Of a stretch of 64,000 nucleotides of DNA, positions 1 to 13,747 are shown one piece after another. The notes under the pieces were generated by a model, which did not search any database, was not told the DNA's origin, and saw only the letters and a program-made list of their open reading frames with translations. Location: the NCBI GenBank assembly GCA_023653785.1, contig JAMKCH010072476.1, forward strand, positions 1-64,000. Reading direction: 5' to 3'. A program made the position numbers and the translations under genes. Source of the DNA: Ophioderma brevispina (taxonomy: Eukaryota; Echinodermata; Ophiuroidea; Amphilepidida; Ophiodermatidae). Position 1 is the stretch's first letter, and each line of letters starts with the position of its first letter.

Positions 1-161
1 AAACTAGAATCTTAAGTAGATTAAATTTTTTGTAGTGTTCATTGTTTATTCCCGTATTAATTAGTCTCTAAGGGAGGACAGAGGGAGGTATCTCCGTTCA
101 GAGGGAAGGGGTAACTTTTTCAGGGAGGGATTTGCGGCGCCGATTCCGAACTTGGGGACCT

Positions 162-412
162 GGGACCTGATCTTCATTATTTTCATTTCTCTAAGTAGGC
201 TATATACGCCCTTAGGAACTCAGTGAAATTTCAGAAATTTGCAGGCGCCAGGAACGAAAATTTGGCTAAAATTTAGCTTCTTAGGGACCTGATTTCATTA
301 TTTTCATTTCTCAAAGTAGGCCTATATAGGCCCTACGCCCTTAGGAACTCAGTGAAATTTCAAGAAATTTGCAGGCGCAGGACTAAAATTTGGCTAAAAT
401 TTAGCTTCTTAG
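162..412. repeat. tandem duplication, two ~121-bp units
   Basis: The unit begins GGGACCTGA and runs through TTTTCATTTCTC, AGTAGGC, CCCTTAGGAACTCAGTGAAA and TTTGGCTAAAATTTAGCTTC. It occurs at about 162-282 and again at 283-412 with small indels. No coding potential was seen. Confidence 0.75.
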
Positions 413-3400
413 GAAAAAAAATACAAAAGGGACCTCAACGTAATATAAATTATTCATCGCCTCTTCTACACAATGTAGGCCCTACAGCTTTTTCTCCATC
501 CACACTCCTCGACTACACCAAGCGCCGTGTTTTAAAAAGGCGGTTTTTCTACAGCACTTTGGTTTGTACTTTCAAAATTAAAGTGCCATTTCATGATCCG
601 AACACTTCATTTTTGTTTATAGTTCACCATATATCCCCGAGAAAAGGTATTTCCAAAAATTAAAGTCGATCCGGACGGTGCACCATATAGGCCACTGTGT
701 GCATTTCTATCCGTAAACGGAAAAACATAAAATTCTTCAGAGTATGTCAATTTCGCACGTAAAATTTGGCACACAACTAAGACCATGAGATCAATAAAAA
801 AGAATAACGGCTTTTTTAAAAGGTATTACAAAATTCTATCTTTGGTCAATTAGGGTGGCTGTGTACACGAGCAGGCCTAATTAGAATAAACAGTGCGTAA
901 TAAAACAATAAAAAATATTGGATTTTATTCCTACAATTAAAGTCGTCTTTTTTCAAACTAAAACAGTACATTTTTGTCAACCTATACGTTCGCAAGCCTC
1001 ATGGGAAATATAAAAACCTCATGCCCAATCACACCCTTATTTTGGTGATATTTTCCTCATGAGGTGTTGGAAGTCTCTTTGCTAGGTTGACCGTCACGTT
1101 CCGGCATCTCGTCTCGCTTCCATAGTTTAGTTGCGCATATCGACGCATGCACGGCGCAGCTGCGGATTTTACGCGCGAGTCCACAATTCAGAACGCCACG
1201 CAGCATTTTTTGTTGGAAAATCCAACTTGGAACTTGCCAGATCTAGTGCGCGGAGCTAGCGTGTCCTAGCCTCCTTAATTACCATCTAAGCTCATTTTTT
1301 GTCCAAACTTTATAAACATGTTTTATTTCCAAGCATACTTTTTTCAGAAAATAATGAAATTTCTTCAATTTGCTCGCAAATGATAGTCTGGCCATTGGAA
1401 GAATAGAGTTATTTTACACATAAAATAACTACCCAAGCATTAATAAGAGGCTAAGACTCCTGTAATTTGTAGGCTAACCTAGTTTGCCATAACTTTAATC
1501 ACAATGTGTCTATTACATGAAGATCATAGACTTGTACTCATTGTATTAAGACCACAAAGGTTCACAGACCGGTCATACATCGTGCATGCCATATAATCAA
1601 CCTGGCGTGTGTTTTTCTGTGATAAACACCATTTCCGTCGACATTAATTATAACATCAGTTCTGTGTATCCATAAATCACTTGATTTGGTCTTAACAATT
1701 TCAGGTGAGGGCTAATTTTTGTGAAAGCTTTAATCACCCAAAAAAAATGGGGGCCCAAAATATAAATTTTAAAAAATTGTGGAGGCACACTATTTTTCAA
1801 ATTGCCATGTCTCTTTAAGGGCCTATTTACAGTACACTCTCTACTCAAAAATCTTGTTCTATACAAATCAGAATAGCAATCCTGTAAATGTGTTATAATA
1901 ATAATACCAAAGATGAGGAAAAAAAGAATCTTTGTTCTCTCAAGGGGTGATGTTAGATCTCTGGCACATATAGATAGAATATTATTCGTGGGACACATAT
2001 TATGTATTCATCATAAATTCTACCTTCTAATCATTTTCTTGTTTGAAGTGGTTTTTCACCCAGAAAGTGTGCACAGGACTTTAATACCCCCTCGAGCTAT
2101 GGGGTCTACCGACCTTTAATACTGAGTTTTAAGTTGATAGAGAATTTCTTTTAAATTCACAATCCCTCGAGGTGAGATTATGAAGCTAAGGAAATTTACG
2201 CTAAGCTACTGACTATCCGCACCAAAAGATAAACAAAAAAAAAACCTAGAATGTTGCCCCTGAAATTGAGTTAAACTCTCAAAAACAAGAAGTAAATATC
2301 TAGATTTTTATCAACTGTGTATTACTGCTAAGCCCCCCCAGAACGAGCAACACTTGCATTTAACTAGTCAATTGCTATTGATGGTGCGTCACTTACCCTT
2401 AAGCCTAGGAATATGTTGAGCCCGTCACTGCCTAACACTCAACTTTCTGTGTTCAGCATCAATTCCTGTCTATCTGTCGCTAGATCATGTGACTCGGCTA
2501 GCCTTTCAGGGTTTGCAGCAGTCTTGAAGAATTGCATTTCTGTAAATTTCAATTTGTTTTCTTCAAAAATATGTAGCCAGTAGCCAGAAATTCTTGGTAA
2601 ATCTGGGAGATGAAGGGGTTAAAATTGCCAAAGGGGTGGAAAAGAACAAATGGGTTCAATTTTGCCCAGAATAGTTTGCTCCAAATGTGGAGGGATGTGA
2701 TAAGTTGGAGTCAAAACCGGATTTACTACTACAGCAAGAAAATAAGAGAGTTGCTTATTTATCAAAAATCAAAACTATAATCTCAGGCAGTGGCTTCACA
2801 TATGGCCCCTTACTGCTCACTGTGAGAGAGACTATGCTTCGCAAGGACACTGGTGTGTAAACCTATGGAACCACTGCCAGATAGATAAATTGGTCAAACC
2901 TACATGCCTGGAGGCCCGCTCTATAGAAACATGGTCACAAAATCTGGGTAGTTCAGATCATGACATTGGGCTTTTTGTGACATGTCTGTGTAGCAGATAA
3001 TGTTACATACTGTAAAAGTTATGTTTACTTGGTAGACACTATCATGATTCATCCGGAATTGAACCAAACATTTAAATTTGTCAGAAATAGCTTCAAAGTG
3101 AAAGATATATCTGTATAATCCTCATACGTTACTTTTTACAACTAAGATTGCCAGAAAAGGGAGAAAACGTCAGTGTTCAAGTTGACTCTCATCATTACTT
3201 GTTGTATCAAGAATATGTTGAGGAAGTATCCGTTCGACACTAATGACTAAAATATCCAATTTTTGTACTTTTAGCTTGCTTCTGGCCTTATCATTTGCAG
3301 GGTTTGTTAGGGTACCTGTACTTGTTACGACATGCAAAAATCTGATTTTTGATGATTTTTTCAATTTTCGGATTTAGCAAATCATGATAGTAACCTTTAA

Positions 3401-3599
3401 TACTTGGTGTAGAAAGCTGTCAGAAAATACCTTTTATGCAATTGAAGTATTTCTATGGTATAACGTAACCTTACAATTTGACTAGGCTGCTACCCACCTG
3501 GCATCATTTTTGTGTCGTCGTCCAACCATTTCAAATCATTTTCTTTCAGCACAGTTGAAATCTTTATGTTTTTAGATTAGCTTCGATCTTTTACCTATA

Positions 3600-3960
3600 T
3601 TTTTAAATTTTATTCTTAAAGGTGCACTTTTAGTGATCCAGCACATATATTTTTGTTTATGATTTACTAAGTTATTCCAAAAATCAGTTTGATTCTGGTG
3701 TTGTATTCTTGATTTATGAGCACTTATTTGTATCGTGCTGCCCCCATGCCACTGTGGTGTAATTTCTGTCTGTTTAGGGACAGAAATACATATTATTTTC
3801 TTCTCGAGTAGATCAAATTTAACACGTAAGATTAGGCACACATACTATACTGTGAGCCAAAGGTTCAGATGATAGAACACAAATCCTCAATTTATTTGAG
3901 GTAAATCATGAGTCTAGGCGTGTGGATCCAAATGCCCCTTTAATTTCATTCCTTAACCTA
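3600..3960. repeat. dispersed repeat, family C copy 1
   Basis: It starts with TTAAAGGTGCACTTTTAGTG and contains GATTAGGCACACATACTATA, GGTTCAGATGAT and AAATGCCCCTTT. The same ordered words recur at 33770-33935 and, more diverged, at 51690-51830. It is a non-coding dispersed element of unknown class. Confidence 0.55.
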
Positions 3961-5170
3961 GCCATACCAAACATTCCGTACACTCTAAATTCTACCCTTG
4001 TTTCAATGTATACTGTGGTAATAAAGAATAAAAAGTTACCAGACAACTAAAACAAGTATTTACAAGCATATACTTTGGTTCCTCTACATCCTACATTATG
4101 TAAAATGTGTGGGAGGTTTTTTTCTTTTCTGAAATAATAATTGAGTACTTCCAGTGTTTTCCTTCTGAGTTCCCATACGGTACATTATTTCTCAGTATCA
4201 TTATCCCTGTACCATATCCGGAACCACATTACTCTTTACCTTACTCTTGTCATCCCCGTCATTGTATAATTGGGTGATCAGTTGTGACCAGCTTTATTAT
4301 TTCTGTTTCTCTCTGGTCACGTATTCCTACCTCAGACGACTCGGCCATATCGAGATTTGCATTGAGAAGGAAGCGAGTGAGTTGGCATTCAATACGGGTG
4401 AAAGATGGGTTACTTTTTTTTTTCGACTGGTCAGATTTCAAATGTGAATATGACAACCTTGGCATTTGACTGCCTGTAGATGCCTGTATCTAGAATACTA
4501 TTGAGTTGCCATGGACTTCAAGGGCTGGCGGAAAAAGACATAAAGAGATATTTGAGGGATTCCTCTGATTTTGTACTTGATTGGCTGTAGAATGCCTTCT
4601 GAGATGTTTTGAAGGAATAGAAAGAAAATCAAAAGCTAATTTTTTCAACTTGCCTGCTGTCCTAATCATCAGCCCAGAGAACAGCATGCTTTGATTTTTC
4701 TGTCAATCTACGAAAAACTAAATATTCTCAATTCATGAGGTGGTGTTTTCAGCTTGTTCATTCAATTTAATATTAATTGGTAAGAATTTTAGTATGTCAA
4801 TACCTAGTTTTCGCGAACAGCGGAGCAGAACTGGGGTTTGAGTGGTATGGGCTCTCCACTTCTGAAAGTGGAGGTGCCTGCCCTCCCCCAATTTTCAACT
4901 GCTTGAGATCCAATGCAAGCTTATCATAGTTGAATGAGAAAACCATAGCAAATATTGAAAATTGCTCACATAAAGTGCCCCCTCCACTTTGAAAATCATT
5001 CTGCCGCCACAATTGGGAGTGCATTTTTTGGAAATATCCTATGTCTCGTATTCCTTTGTGTCCTGCAGGTAAATGTAGTCCTTAAGATCAAATTTTTTAA
5101 TTTATTTCAAAAATGTATAAAATCATGCATTTTCCTTACCAGATTTCATGGTAGAAAATGATTCCAATGA

Positions 5171-5265
5171 GTCCAAACAAGCCTAGTCTTAGGTCAGCCA
5201 TTTTTTGAGATGGCTTCCAATGACCTGTAGTTTTTGGGAAGCCATCTCAAAAGACACTGACGTGA
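5171..5265. repeat. foldback MITE, family A copy 1
   Basis: GAGTCCAAACAAGCCTAGTC leads into a hairpin whose arms are GAGATGGCTTCC and GGAAGCCATCTC around a short loop. Two more copies lie at 20187-20280 (opposite orientation) and 40725-40850, and a fragment without the hairpin lies at 23585-23617. Confidence 0.65.
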
Positions 5266-5860
5266 TGTGGTATAACATAGACAGAATACCAGGGTGAAGA
5301 AAAGAAAAGAAGAAAAAAAGTAAATATGCAAGCGCTGTAATGTTATACCTCACCATGCACTGATTGGTTTAGCAGCTAACTATTTTCAATGCAACTTTCT
5401 TATAGCTACCATCTGGGAAATAGTATATGTATGATTTTAACTTTCTCCAGAATTTTCTGTTTGTGGATACTGCTTATATATTTGGCAACCTTGATGAAGT
5501 TTCTTATTTATACACATTTATGGGAGCACTGAATGGTTTTAAGGTCGTCTTTTATATATCTGGGGAGCAAGGTAGAGCCACCTTCCCTGGTCTACGGGCT
5601 GATGGAGGGATATTTCCCAGGAGGATACCTATCAAAAGCAAATTTCATGCAATTTTGCTCTAAATATTTAGTCAATGTTGCATAATTCTGATCACATAAA
5701 CCTTACTGCCCCTCATGCAATTGATAGAGATTATATACTAGTATTCATTTTCCATATTTTGTCAATTTTTTGAATACAAAATCTGTGATAATTATTATCC
5801 GTGTGCAATTGCTCACTGACAGTGGCTTCTGTTTCTCTCAAGCCTTTAGTTTCTTTTGGC

Positions 5861-6643
5861 TAGAATAAAGCAGCGTTGACAAGAATAATGCAGCCTTTGG
5901 CCAGAAAAACTGCAGCTTTTTGGCCAAAAAAAAATGCAGCTTTTTGGCCAGAATAAATGTGGTTTTTGACTGGCAAATATGCTGCGTTTGACCAGAATAA
6001 ATGTAGCCTTTGGCCAGAATAAATGTGGATTTTGGCTAGAATAAATCATTATGCAGCTTTTGGCCAGAATAAATGCAGCTTTTGGCCAGAGTATATGCAG
6101 CTTTTGGCCAGAATAAATGCAGCTTTTGGCCAGAATAAATGCAGCTTTTGGCCAGAATAAATGCAGCTTTTGGCCAGAGTATATGCAGCTTTTGGCCAGA
6201 ATAAATGCAGCTTTTGGCCAGAATAAATGCAGCTTTTGACCAGAATAAATGTTGCTTTTGGCCAGAATAAATGCAGCTGTTAGCCAGAATATATGCAGCC
6301 TTTGGCCAGAATAAATGCAGCTTTTGGCCAGAATAAATGCAGCTTTGCCCAGAATGTATGCAGTGTTTGGTCAGAATAAATGCTGCTTTTGACAGAATAA
6401 ATGCTGCTTTTGACAGAATAAATGCAGCTGTTAGCCAGAATATATGCAGCCTTTGGCCAGAATAAATGTGGTTTTTGGCCAGAATAAATGCAGCTTTTGG
6501 CCAGAATAAATGCAGCTTTTGGCCAGAATAAATGCAGCTTTTGGCCAGAGTATATGCAGCTTTTGGCCAGAATAAATGCAGCTTTTGGCCAGAATAAATG
6601 CAGCTTTTGACCAGAATAAATGCTGCTTTTGACCAGAATAAAT
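5861..6643. repeat. 22-bp minisatellite, about 35 units
   Basis: The unit is approximately GCAGCTTTTGGCCAGAATAA plus AT, repeated with substitutions and a few short indels. Because 22 is not a multiple of three, the array is open for long stretches in several minus-strand frames. It produces spurious repetitive peptides (Tyr-Ser-Gly-Gln-Lys and Phe-Trp-Pro-Lys-Ala motifs) of up to about 240 residues, which should not be annotated as genes. Most units carry an AATAAA hexamer on the + strand. Confidence 0.9.
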
Positions 6644-7089
6644 GGCAAGTGTTTAGCAGATTTGACGGGTTTAATATAAACTCTAATTTGCACCATGTTT
6701 CTAAACACTGTTTTGCAGTGAAAAGGTTGGTGTTCAGGCAGCTATGGTTGAGCAAAACATTATTATCAGTTTTAAATGCACATGTCTGGATATGTCGCGC
6801 TTTCTATCAGAGCGCAAGTTGCAGCACTGAATATCACACTGGTATCACTCCTCCAGCAGACAAAAACACTACAAATAGTTCACAATTTCTATTTAATGGT
6901 AATGACATTTTAGAATTATATATGTACCATATTCATCCTGATAAGCCCCAGGGTGCTAAATCCGGAAGAGTGCTTTTTCTCAATAATAAAACCAAATGTG
7001 TTCTATATTGGGCTATTTGTAAGGTTTAAATCAAATTCGAATGGCATCTATGATAAACCATGATTTATGCACATTTGTCAACTTGAACC

Positions 7090-7275
7090 ACAGCTGTTTT
7101 AAAGTCTCATTTATTATGACAAACCAGAATAAAACAAAAAATATCAATGGCACACATTTTGACAAATAATTTGGATTATTTTGTAATTCCTTAAATTATT
7201 AATTATAAAAAATTTAACAAAATTTCATTGCGGACAAAAATGATTTTTTCTTAAAATCTAGTTTAACAGTCTCTA
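7090..7275. repeat. dispersed repeat, family D copy 1
   Basis: CACAGCTGTTT, AAGTCTCATTTATTATGACA, CCAGAATAAAACAAAAA, AAATTTCATTGCGG and AAATCTAGTTT occur in the same order at 32484-32670. It is non-coding and of unknown class. Confidence 0.65.
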
Positions 7276-7779
7276 CAACATTTTGTGTTTGACCTATTGC
7301 TGCTTGTGAAAATATCAATCTCACAAAGAAGCTCACTAAAGTATAAAGATAAAATAGAATTCACAAAAAAGCACAATAAAGTATAAATGAAACGGCTGAT
7401 ATTCTTGCCATTGCAGTAGTATTATCAGCTGCATACCAGAAATGTGATTCTTTAGCCTGATCGGGTCATCAGGACATTGCAAGCATTGCCATATTTAAGC
7501 ATGTCAATCATTTTATAGTTCTGGTATTCAGGTTAATGTGCTACTGACAACTCGCACTTGATTCTCTCGTATCAAAATGGAATCTGTTAATTGTAGCACA
7601 CATAAACAAAATCATTAATGCACTCCCAATGACGCCTTACTTGGATCATGGTCTTTATCTGGAATTGGTAACCGTGAGAATGTTTAAATATTGAATAGTA
7701 CAACTGTTGAACAATATCCTTGTCACCCTGTAGTAATTGAATATAATAATATATTACATTGTAGTATACATAGTCTGTG

Positions 7780-7822
7780 TGTGGTTATATGTGTGTGTGC
7801 GTGTTCGTGCATGTGTTTGGGG
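7780..7822. repeat. imperfect GT-rich simple repeat
   Basis: A run of interrupted TG dinucleotides (TGTGTGTGGTTATATGTGTG and following bases). Confidence 0.6.
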
Positions 7823-8021
7823 GGCGAGGGAATGTTAACCTGCAAATTATTTGACTCACAACTTTTTGTATTCATTGACCATTTATCTTCATGATTTTGG
7901 TCAGAATGAACCGCACGAGATCAAGATTCATATGGGGTGTGCTCAGATTGACCTCTCTAATGACCCTATGCGACCTCGATTCCATAGTGTTGGCAGACGA
8001 CACATGCATGTGCGTTTGGGG

Positions 8022-8318
8022 CAGTGGCGGTGCCAGACTTCATTTTCGGGGGTAAAAGTGGGTAAAAGTGAAAATTTGGGGGGGGGGGGGGGGGGCAACA
8101 AGTGTGGACTTCTGGGGGGGGGCAAAATATCAAAAATTTGTTTGTTTTTTGAATTTTGGTTTTCTTTTTCGGTTTTTTTGTTTTTTTGCCCAAATTTGGT
8201 GATTTTTGGCACCAAATCGTTGACTTTTTTGCCAAAAAATCCTCATTTTTTTTTCTTCCAGGCCAGGGAGCAATTGGGGAGTCAGAATGCGCGCCATGCC
8301 ACCCCGGCACCGCCACTG
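8022..8318. mobile_element. non-autonomous hAT-like MITE
   Basis: There are perfect 13-bp terminal inverted repeats, CAGTGGCGGTGCC at 8022-8034 and GGCACCGCCACTG at 8306-8318. The interior has a poly-G run and a T-rich half and encodes nothing. The flanking 8-mers GTTTGGGG and ATTCAGGG match at only 5 of 8 positions, so any target-site duplication has decayed. The CAGTGG-type ends fit the hAT superfamily. Confidence 0.7.
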
Positions 8319-11300
8319 ATTCAGGGATTGATGTATTTCTTATGATCAGATGGAATGTAGTGTAGTTGCTAGAAGAGCACTTGTTCAATAATGGCACTAA
8401 GACAACATCACTTGCACACTGCACACTTCTATGGCACTTTTGGCTAGGTGAATTCTCTCTGACTTTCAATAGGTTGTTTTTATGGCTAGCAGAAATGAAG
8501 TCAGCTTCGAATTAAATCGTAAATCGTGAAGGTTCATAAATTTTTTAAAGGTCAAAATTTTGAATTGAGGGCCGATTCCTCCAAACAGTTACTTTGAAGA
8601 GTAAAGTTCTTCACTCCTAAGTTGAATTAAAGAAAAACATCAGGCTTCATCTAAGTAAGAAAAAATGTTCCATCAACTTGATTTTCAGTAGAAATAGTTT
8701 ATTGATCTAGATATTGACAACTCTTATTTTGATCATTTGAAAATCAAATGATGGGAAAAAATTGAAAATGAGTTTTATACTTAACGTACCGTAGTCCAAT
8801 ATTAACAAAAGCGTAAATATTACAATTTTATTTGGGGGGGAATCTACTTTCAAAATAACTAATTCTTTTAGTAGTTTTTCTTGTTATAATCAGAAACTCT
8901 AAAATTACATTTTCCATCCCAGTTTAGCTGAATAACATCTGGTTAGGGATTATATTACCAAGAACCAAGATCATAATTCAATTGTTTCTGTTTTTAGTGT
9001 TTTTTCTCTCACCCTATATCCATGCATGCCTATAAATGCATTTGGTTGTCATTGATTAAGTTGTACCCTTGGAGGCATTCCTTCCCACTCACTGCAATAA
9101 TTCTGTTGTTTCTGGGCTTCTGGCCATAGCTTGCTGAATGGTCCATCCCATAATTAGTTCCTTTTGTCCTCAGCTAGAACATGAACTTGGGGGAAATTAA
9201 GTGGTTGAGATGGGGCATCCATGCACGCTCCTCGTGTGAAAGGAAATTTGAGCATGCTTGCTATTGGATTTCTCTATTAATATGGTTATTGTTAGTTTTG
9301 AAGGGGAATATATGTGAACAATGTGTTTCCACATGTTTGGGCCAATTAACAGGTGTGAAGAGAGAGCTTGTTATGATATACTGATTTACAATCATATAGG
9401 AGAGAAGGGTTAAAGGGGGATGACCCGATTTAAGTATATTTGATGGTAGAAACGATAATGCATATTCCAAAGCCCTATTCACTACTGTGTGTAATATTGA
9501 TGGTTAACCATTAAAACAGCAATTTTTTGTCTCTTTCTTTGAAAAAAATGGATTTGACAGCTGGAATTTCATGACAGCAATGAGAAAAATACAGCCTTTT
9601 ATCTCGTATAAAATTCAAGACTATATTCAGTTAAGTTAGGGGGATTACAAAGACGATCGGAATAGGCACCGTTAACTGCAATTGCCACCAAACTCGGGTC
9701 AGGTCACAGACCTCTATTATAACACTAGATGGCAAATGCCAGCTCAAAAGCCATAACCATCTTTTGCCACAGTGCGTACTTATTTCCATAGCATGGTGTA
9801 CCAATTTATTCATATATTCCCTGATTTCCATAATCTGGTGTACCAATTTATTCATATATTATATTCACACATTTGCATAGATTGATGTATCGTTTCCAGG
9901 CCAACAGGTTACTTTGCATGCACGTGCGCATGCGAGTTTCGAATGGATGACCGTAATGAATATTTATTTTTTCAAAACACAGTTACGATGGCCGCCTATT
10001 CTTCAACACGGGCGTACGGCATCTCCCTTTATTAATATCTGTGGGTCAGGTCCACCATAGAGACTTGCATGTCATGGTAGGGCTAAAGGTCACATACCAA
10101 GGTCAAAGATCATGAGAGGTCAACTCATGCATAGAGTGAAGAAAAGGTGGATCATGAAAGCAGGTGACAGTGGTCTGAGAACTGTCTTGTTGTAAAAGTA
10201 CCCCCCCCCCAAATAGCTATGAGTCTGTTTGAGGCAATTTCACTTGTGAAAATGGTAGTTTGGCATTACAAACTCTGTGCAAGTGAAAGGTGTTTAGAGA
10301 CAGTATTGCCAATAATATGGCGCTGTAACACCAAAGTATGTCACTTCTCTAGATTTGGAAAGCAATTGAAAAGTGGGATATGGTTCTGTTTATTAACCAA
10401 AGATTAGAGAGGGAATGAAAATAGCATCCCATGTTAGACTTAGCTAAAATGATTTTTCCATGCTACCTCTTGCTTGGCAACACTTTGAAGAGTTGTGATT
10501 TCCAGAAATTAAAATTGACATTAAAACTTATACACACTGAATAAACTTGTAGAAAAAAAATGTTAAAGAAATGATTTTATGATCTTAGTGGATGTAGTTC
10601 AGTTTGAGTGACTAACGTTATGGTTGACAGATATCATTGGATTGTGGGGGTGACTTAAGGGGCAACAGCATGGCATTGTTCTAGAGTATTTCTAAACGAA
10701 TGAAAATCAACAGATTTGAACAACATTCCGGGGTTACCTAGTTGTGAATGTACCCGAAACCTCCCATTCATTTTCCAATGAGGTAGTTTGGATCCCGAAG
10801 TCGCTTAATAAGTAGGTGATTTTTGGAGAGTTCATGTTTATGGGTGCCTGTAAGTCATAGGGTATGATACTGGATTTTTTAAGTCTTCTTAGGTTGTGGT
10901 TCTCAATAAAGTGACAGGAGGAGATGTTGAGGATACGAATTATCTCAATTCGCCATGGATGATGTAGGCCACATACCAAAATGTTTCGAAGGGGTATTGG
11001 ACAACAAGTACAAAAGAAAAAACCGCAAAACTTGTTTGAACTTGCCGGACTATCATTCATTTTTCCCATAGAACACCGTGCTTTTGACTTTCTGTGTGCA
11101 CGACAGGAAAAGTACTAAAATCATCATCTTATTAACATAAAAGACGGCGTTATCGGCGTATTATTCACTTCAGGTGTATCTACTACTTGAAAGCATTCCA
11201 AAATGCAAAAAACCTGATTCGAAAAAAAAATTGGGGGCGTTCTTTCTGAAATCTCCTATGTCTCTTTTAAACTGTGTCGAATAATGGAGCTGAGAGAGTT

Positions 11301-12207
11301 GTTTTTGAAAGTTGTTATTTGGATAGTTATTATTTTAAACTCCCCAAAATAAGACTCTGAAGGGATGAGAGCTTATTGAAGCATCTTGCATAATATTGTC
11401 ATTTTTTCAATCCTATCTAATAGTGTTGTATGTAGGTCACATAGGATATGCTTCATGGAAAAAAGTCATTAAGAAAGAAAAACTACATGATAGCTACAGA
11501 TCTTAAAAATATGAACTGAATCTATTCATACACAAAAAAGTGGACTTGTCAGGGTCTAGACTTACTCATTGGAGGTGTGAAACAGATTGGTTTGAAACAG
11601 ATTTAGCTTTTATCCACAGTTTTATCCACAGTTGTAAACAGTAACCTGTAAAACGATTGGGAAAATGAGGAATGTTAAACAGTTTAGCCATTTGCTTTAC
11701 TTAGAGATGAGCAAAGGGGAGTTGGACATCCAATTCTTTCAAGTAGGGTTCATTACATATAATGGTGTATTTTTCTCGTTCTCAGTTTAAACTTTTGAGA
11801 TTTCCAGGTTAATTCTGAAAATGTTGTGTGAGACTGTAGAAACTATTTATAGGATTGACAAATTCTTACTTTTTGCCTGTGTCATTATTTTTCAATAAAA
11901 TCTATTGCCAATATTACCAAAGAGATGATATTTATTGGTTTTCATACATATCATCTCTGTGCACTCACTCTATGTACCATATAATGAAACTACATGCATT
12001 GTGAATGAAGCATTTTCAGGAATGTTTTTTCTTGAATTTGTCAATAACAGACAGAGTGGAAGGTAAAGTATTATGTCAACATGGAATGGTCCTTTATTAT
12101 TGTACAGTTAAAGCTCTAACTAGATGTTCACATATTGCTATAAAATCTCTCTGGTGCACCATATAGGCCTCACTTCAAGAGCCTAATACTCGTATTTATG
12201 CGTAAAA

Positions 12208-12660
12208 AACAGTATACATCCTTTGTCATGACACCTACATGGTATCACTTCTATATCATATGGCTATTACATGGGTATCACATGAACACCACATGGGCAT
12301 CACATTGTGATTGCTGGCAAAAGGATGTATCTCTTATTTAGCTTTCTAACAATATTCCATCTTTTTGCCATGGAATTCATCTGGGTATCACATGTATGGC
12401 TATTACACAGGCATCACATTGTGATTATGAAATGGCAAAATGATTTTTCTCTTGTTTAGCTAACCAACTGTATACACTCTTTTTTCCATGGCACTCACAT
12501 GGGTATCACATGTACATCATATGGCAATTACAAAAGGGTATCACATTGCGACTAATATGGCTAGAAGGATGTCTCTATTATTTAGCTTTTCAACAGTATT
12601 CATCTTTTTGCTATGACGCTCACTTGGGTGTCACATGTAATCACATTGTAGTTAACCTTG
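12208..12660. repeat. tandem repeat, four diverged units of ~118-140 bp
   Basis: Units start near 12208, 12348, 12466 and 12591 with AAC(A/T)(G/A)TAT, followed by a CATCTTTTTGCCATGG-like word, TGGGTATCACATG, ATCACATTGTGATT and TATTTAGCTTT. Short words such as GTATCACATG recur within a unit. Non-coding. Confidence 0.7.
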
Positions 12661-13747
12661 TCTCAATCTTGGCTGTGCAAAAAGTGTTGAGTATGGATGA
12701 CGTTTGCCCAACCAACTGACGTAGCATTATGGGAAAATGTTGATGCTAGTCAGTGCAAATAGAGATTTTGTGTAAAAAACTACCGATAGAAATGACTTTC
12801 AAGGCAAAAGCGTCAATGAACATTTTAATAGAAAACAAAATGGTGCCCTCAATGTCTTAATTACGTCCCCATTCCCACCCAGTTTAAATTAATAATCAAT
12901 TTTGTCAATTTTGAAATTGGATCACAGCTTTCAATTTGTGCACAGGACATGTGATGTGATAAGCATGTGCTAATCAATCTTTCATGAAGTTTATCTTGTG
13001 AGATTTAATGTCATTTTAAATATTGTCGGGATAATTCAATATGTACTCTTTATAGGTCACCTCTTGATGGCATGCTCCTTATGGTCTTAAGAAGCACAGT
13101 TGCCATGAACCAAAGTCTTTGCTTCTAAACTCCTGGATTTTATATTGAGCATGTCTCAACCAATCTGGAACAATTTTTTTTTAAATTTTAAATGAGCGTG
13201 GGTCCAGATTTGAATTTTTTTTACTTTATTTATTTTTTTTATTCTGTTCTTTTTTTATTTCAAACTTTTCATTTTTCAAATCTGACATTTCTCTTAAGTT
13301 TTTGGTTTTGATTTTTGGTAAGTTTTTGTAGAAAATAGGGTGGTTTTAGTTGCCATACAAGAGTGGGATTCTTTTATTATTGATCAAATAAAAGAATCCA
13401 ATGTTTTTGGAGTCAAGTACCCTTATTGTGGAATGGAACTAACCTTACTACAGCTTTGACAATGCGTCCTCTGCTGGCTTTGTCAAGTAGAAAGGTGAAC
13501 AAGACAAAAATATCGTGAAATAGCCTCATACAAAGGGGAGCCAAGTTGATTTTTTAGGTACTTTTCTTAAAAGTTTCCTCCAGAGATGTTGTATATAGAA
13601 TTATGTTTTATTTTTTTCTTGCTGCTAACACTTCCACAAAATTACTTTTTCAAAACATCCTTGGAATGAGCTTGTAAATAGGTTTAAATTAGTGATTTAT
13701 ACCAGTTTTGGTCACTGACCTTTTGACCTTTACATTTCATTTTGTAG

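Larger units (their letters stand above)
1..13747. other. repeat-rich non-coding DNA upstream of E1, probably intron
   Basis: No coding exon was recognised here on either strand. The open frames present are short and lack protein-like composition, or are by-products of tandem repeats. The E1 acceptor at 13747 needs an upstream exon, and the Rab-binding domain expected for the gene family is not seen, so this is probably the 3' part of a long 5' intron. It holds the repeats listed separately (162-412, 3600-3960, 5171-5265, 5861-6643, 7090-7275, 8022-8318, 12208-12660). The remainder is unremarkable AT-rich sequence. Confidence 0.5.

Noticed and set aside
6036..6755. Open frames of 239 and 142 codons on the minus strand encoding Trp/Pro/Lys-rich repeats
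   Set aside because: They are a by-product of the 22-bp minisatellite, which is open for long stretches in several frames; there is no splice or promoter context and codon use simply follows the repeat.
7943..8469. Minus-strand open frames rich in Pro and Lys
   Set aside because: They overlap the hAT-like MITE with poly-G and T-rich interior; composition explains them.
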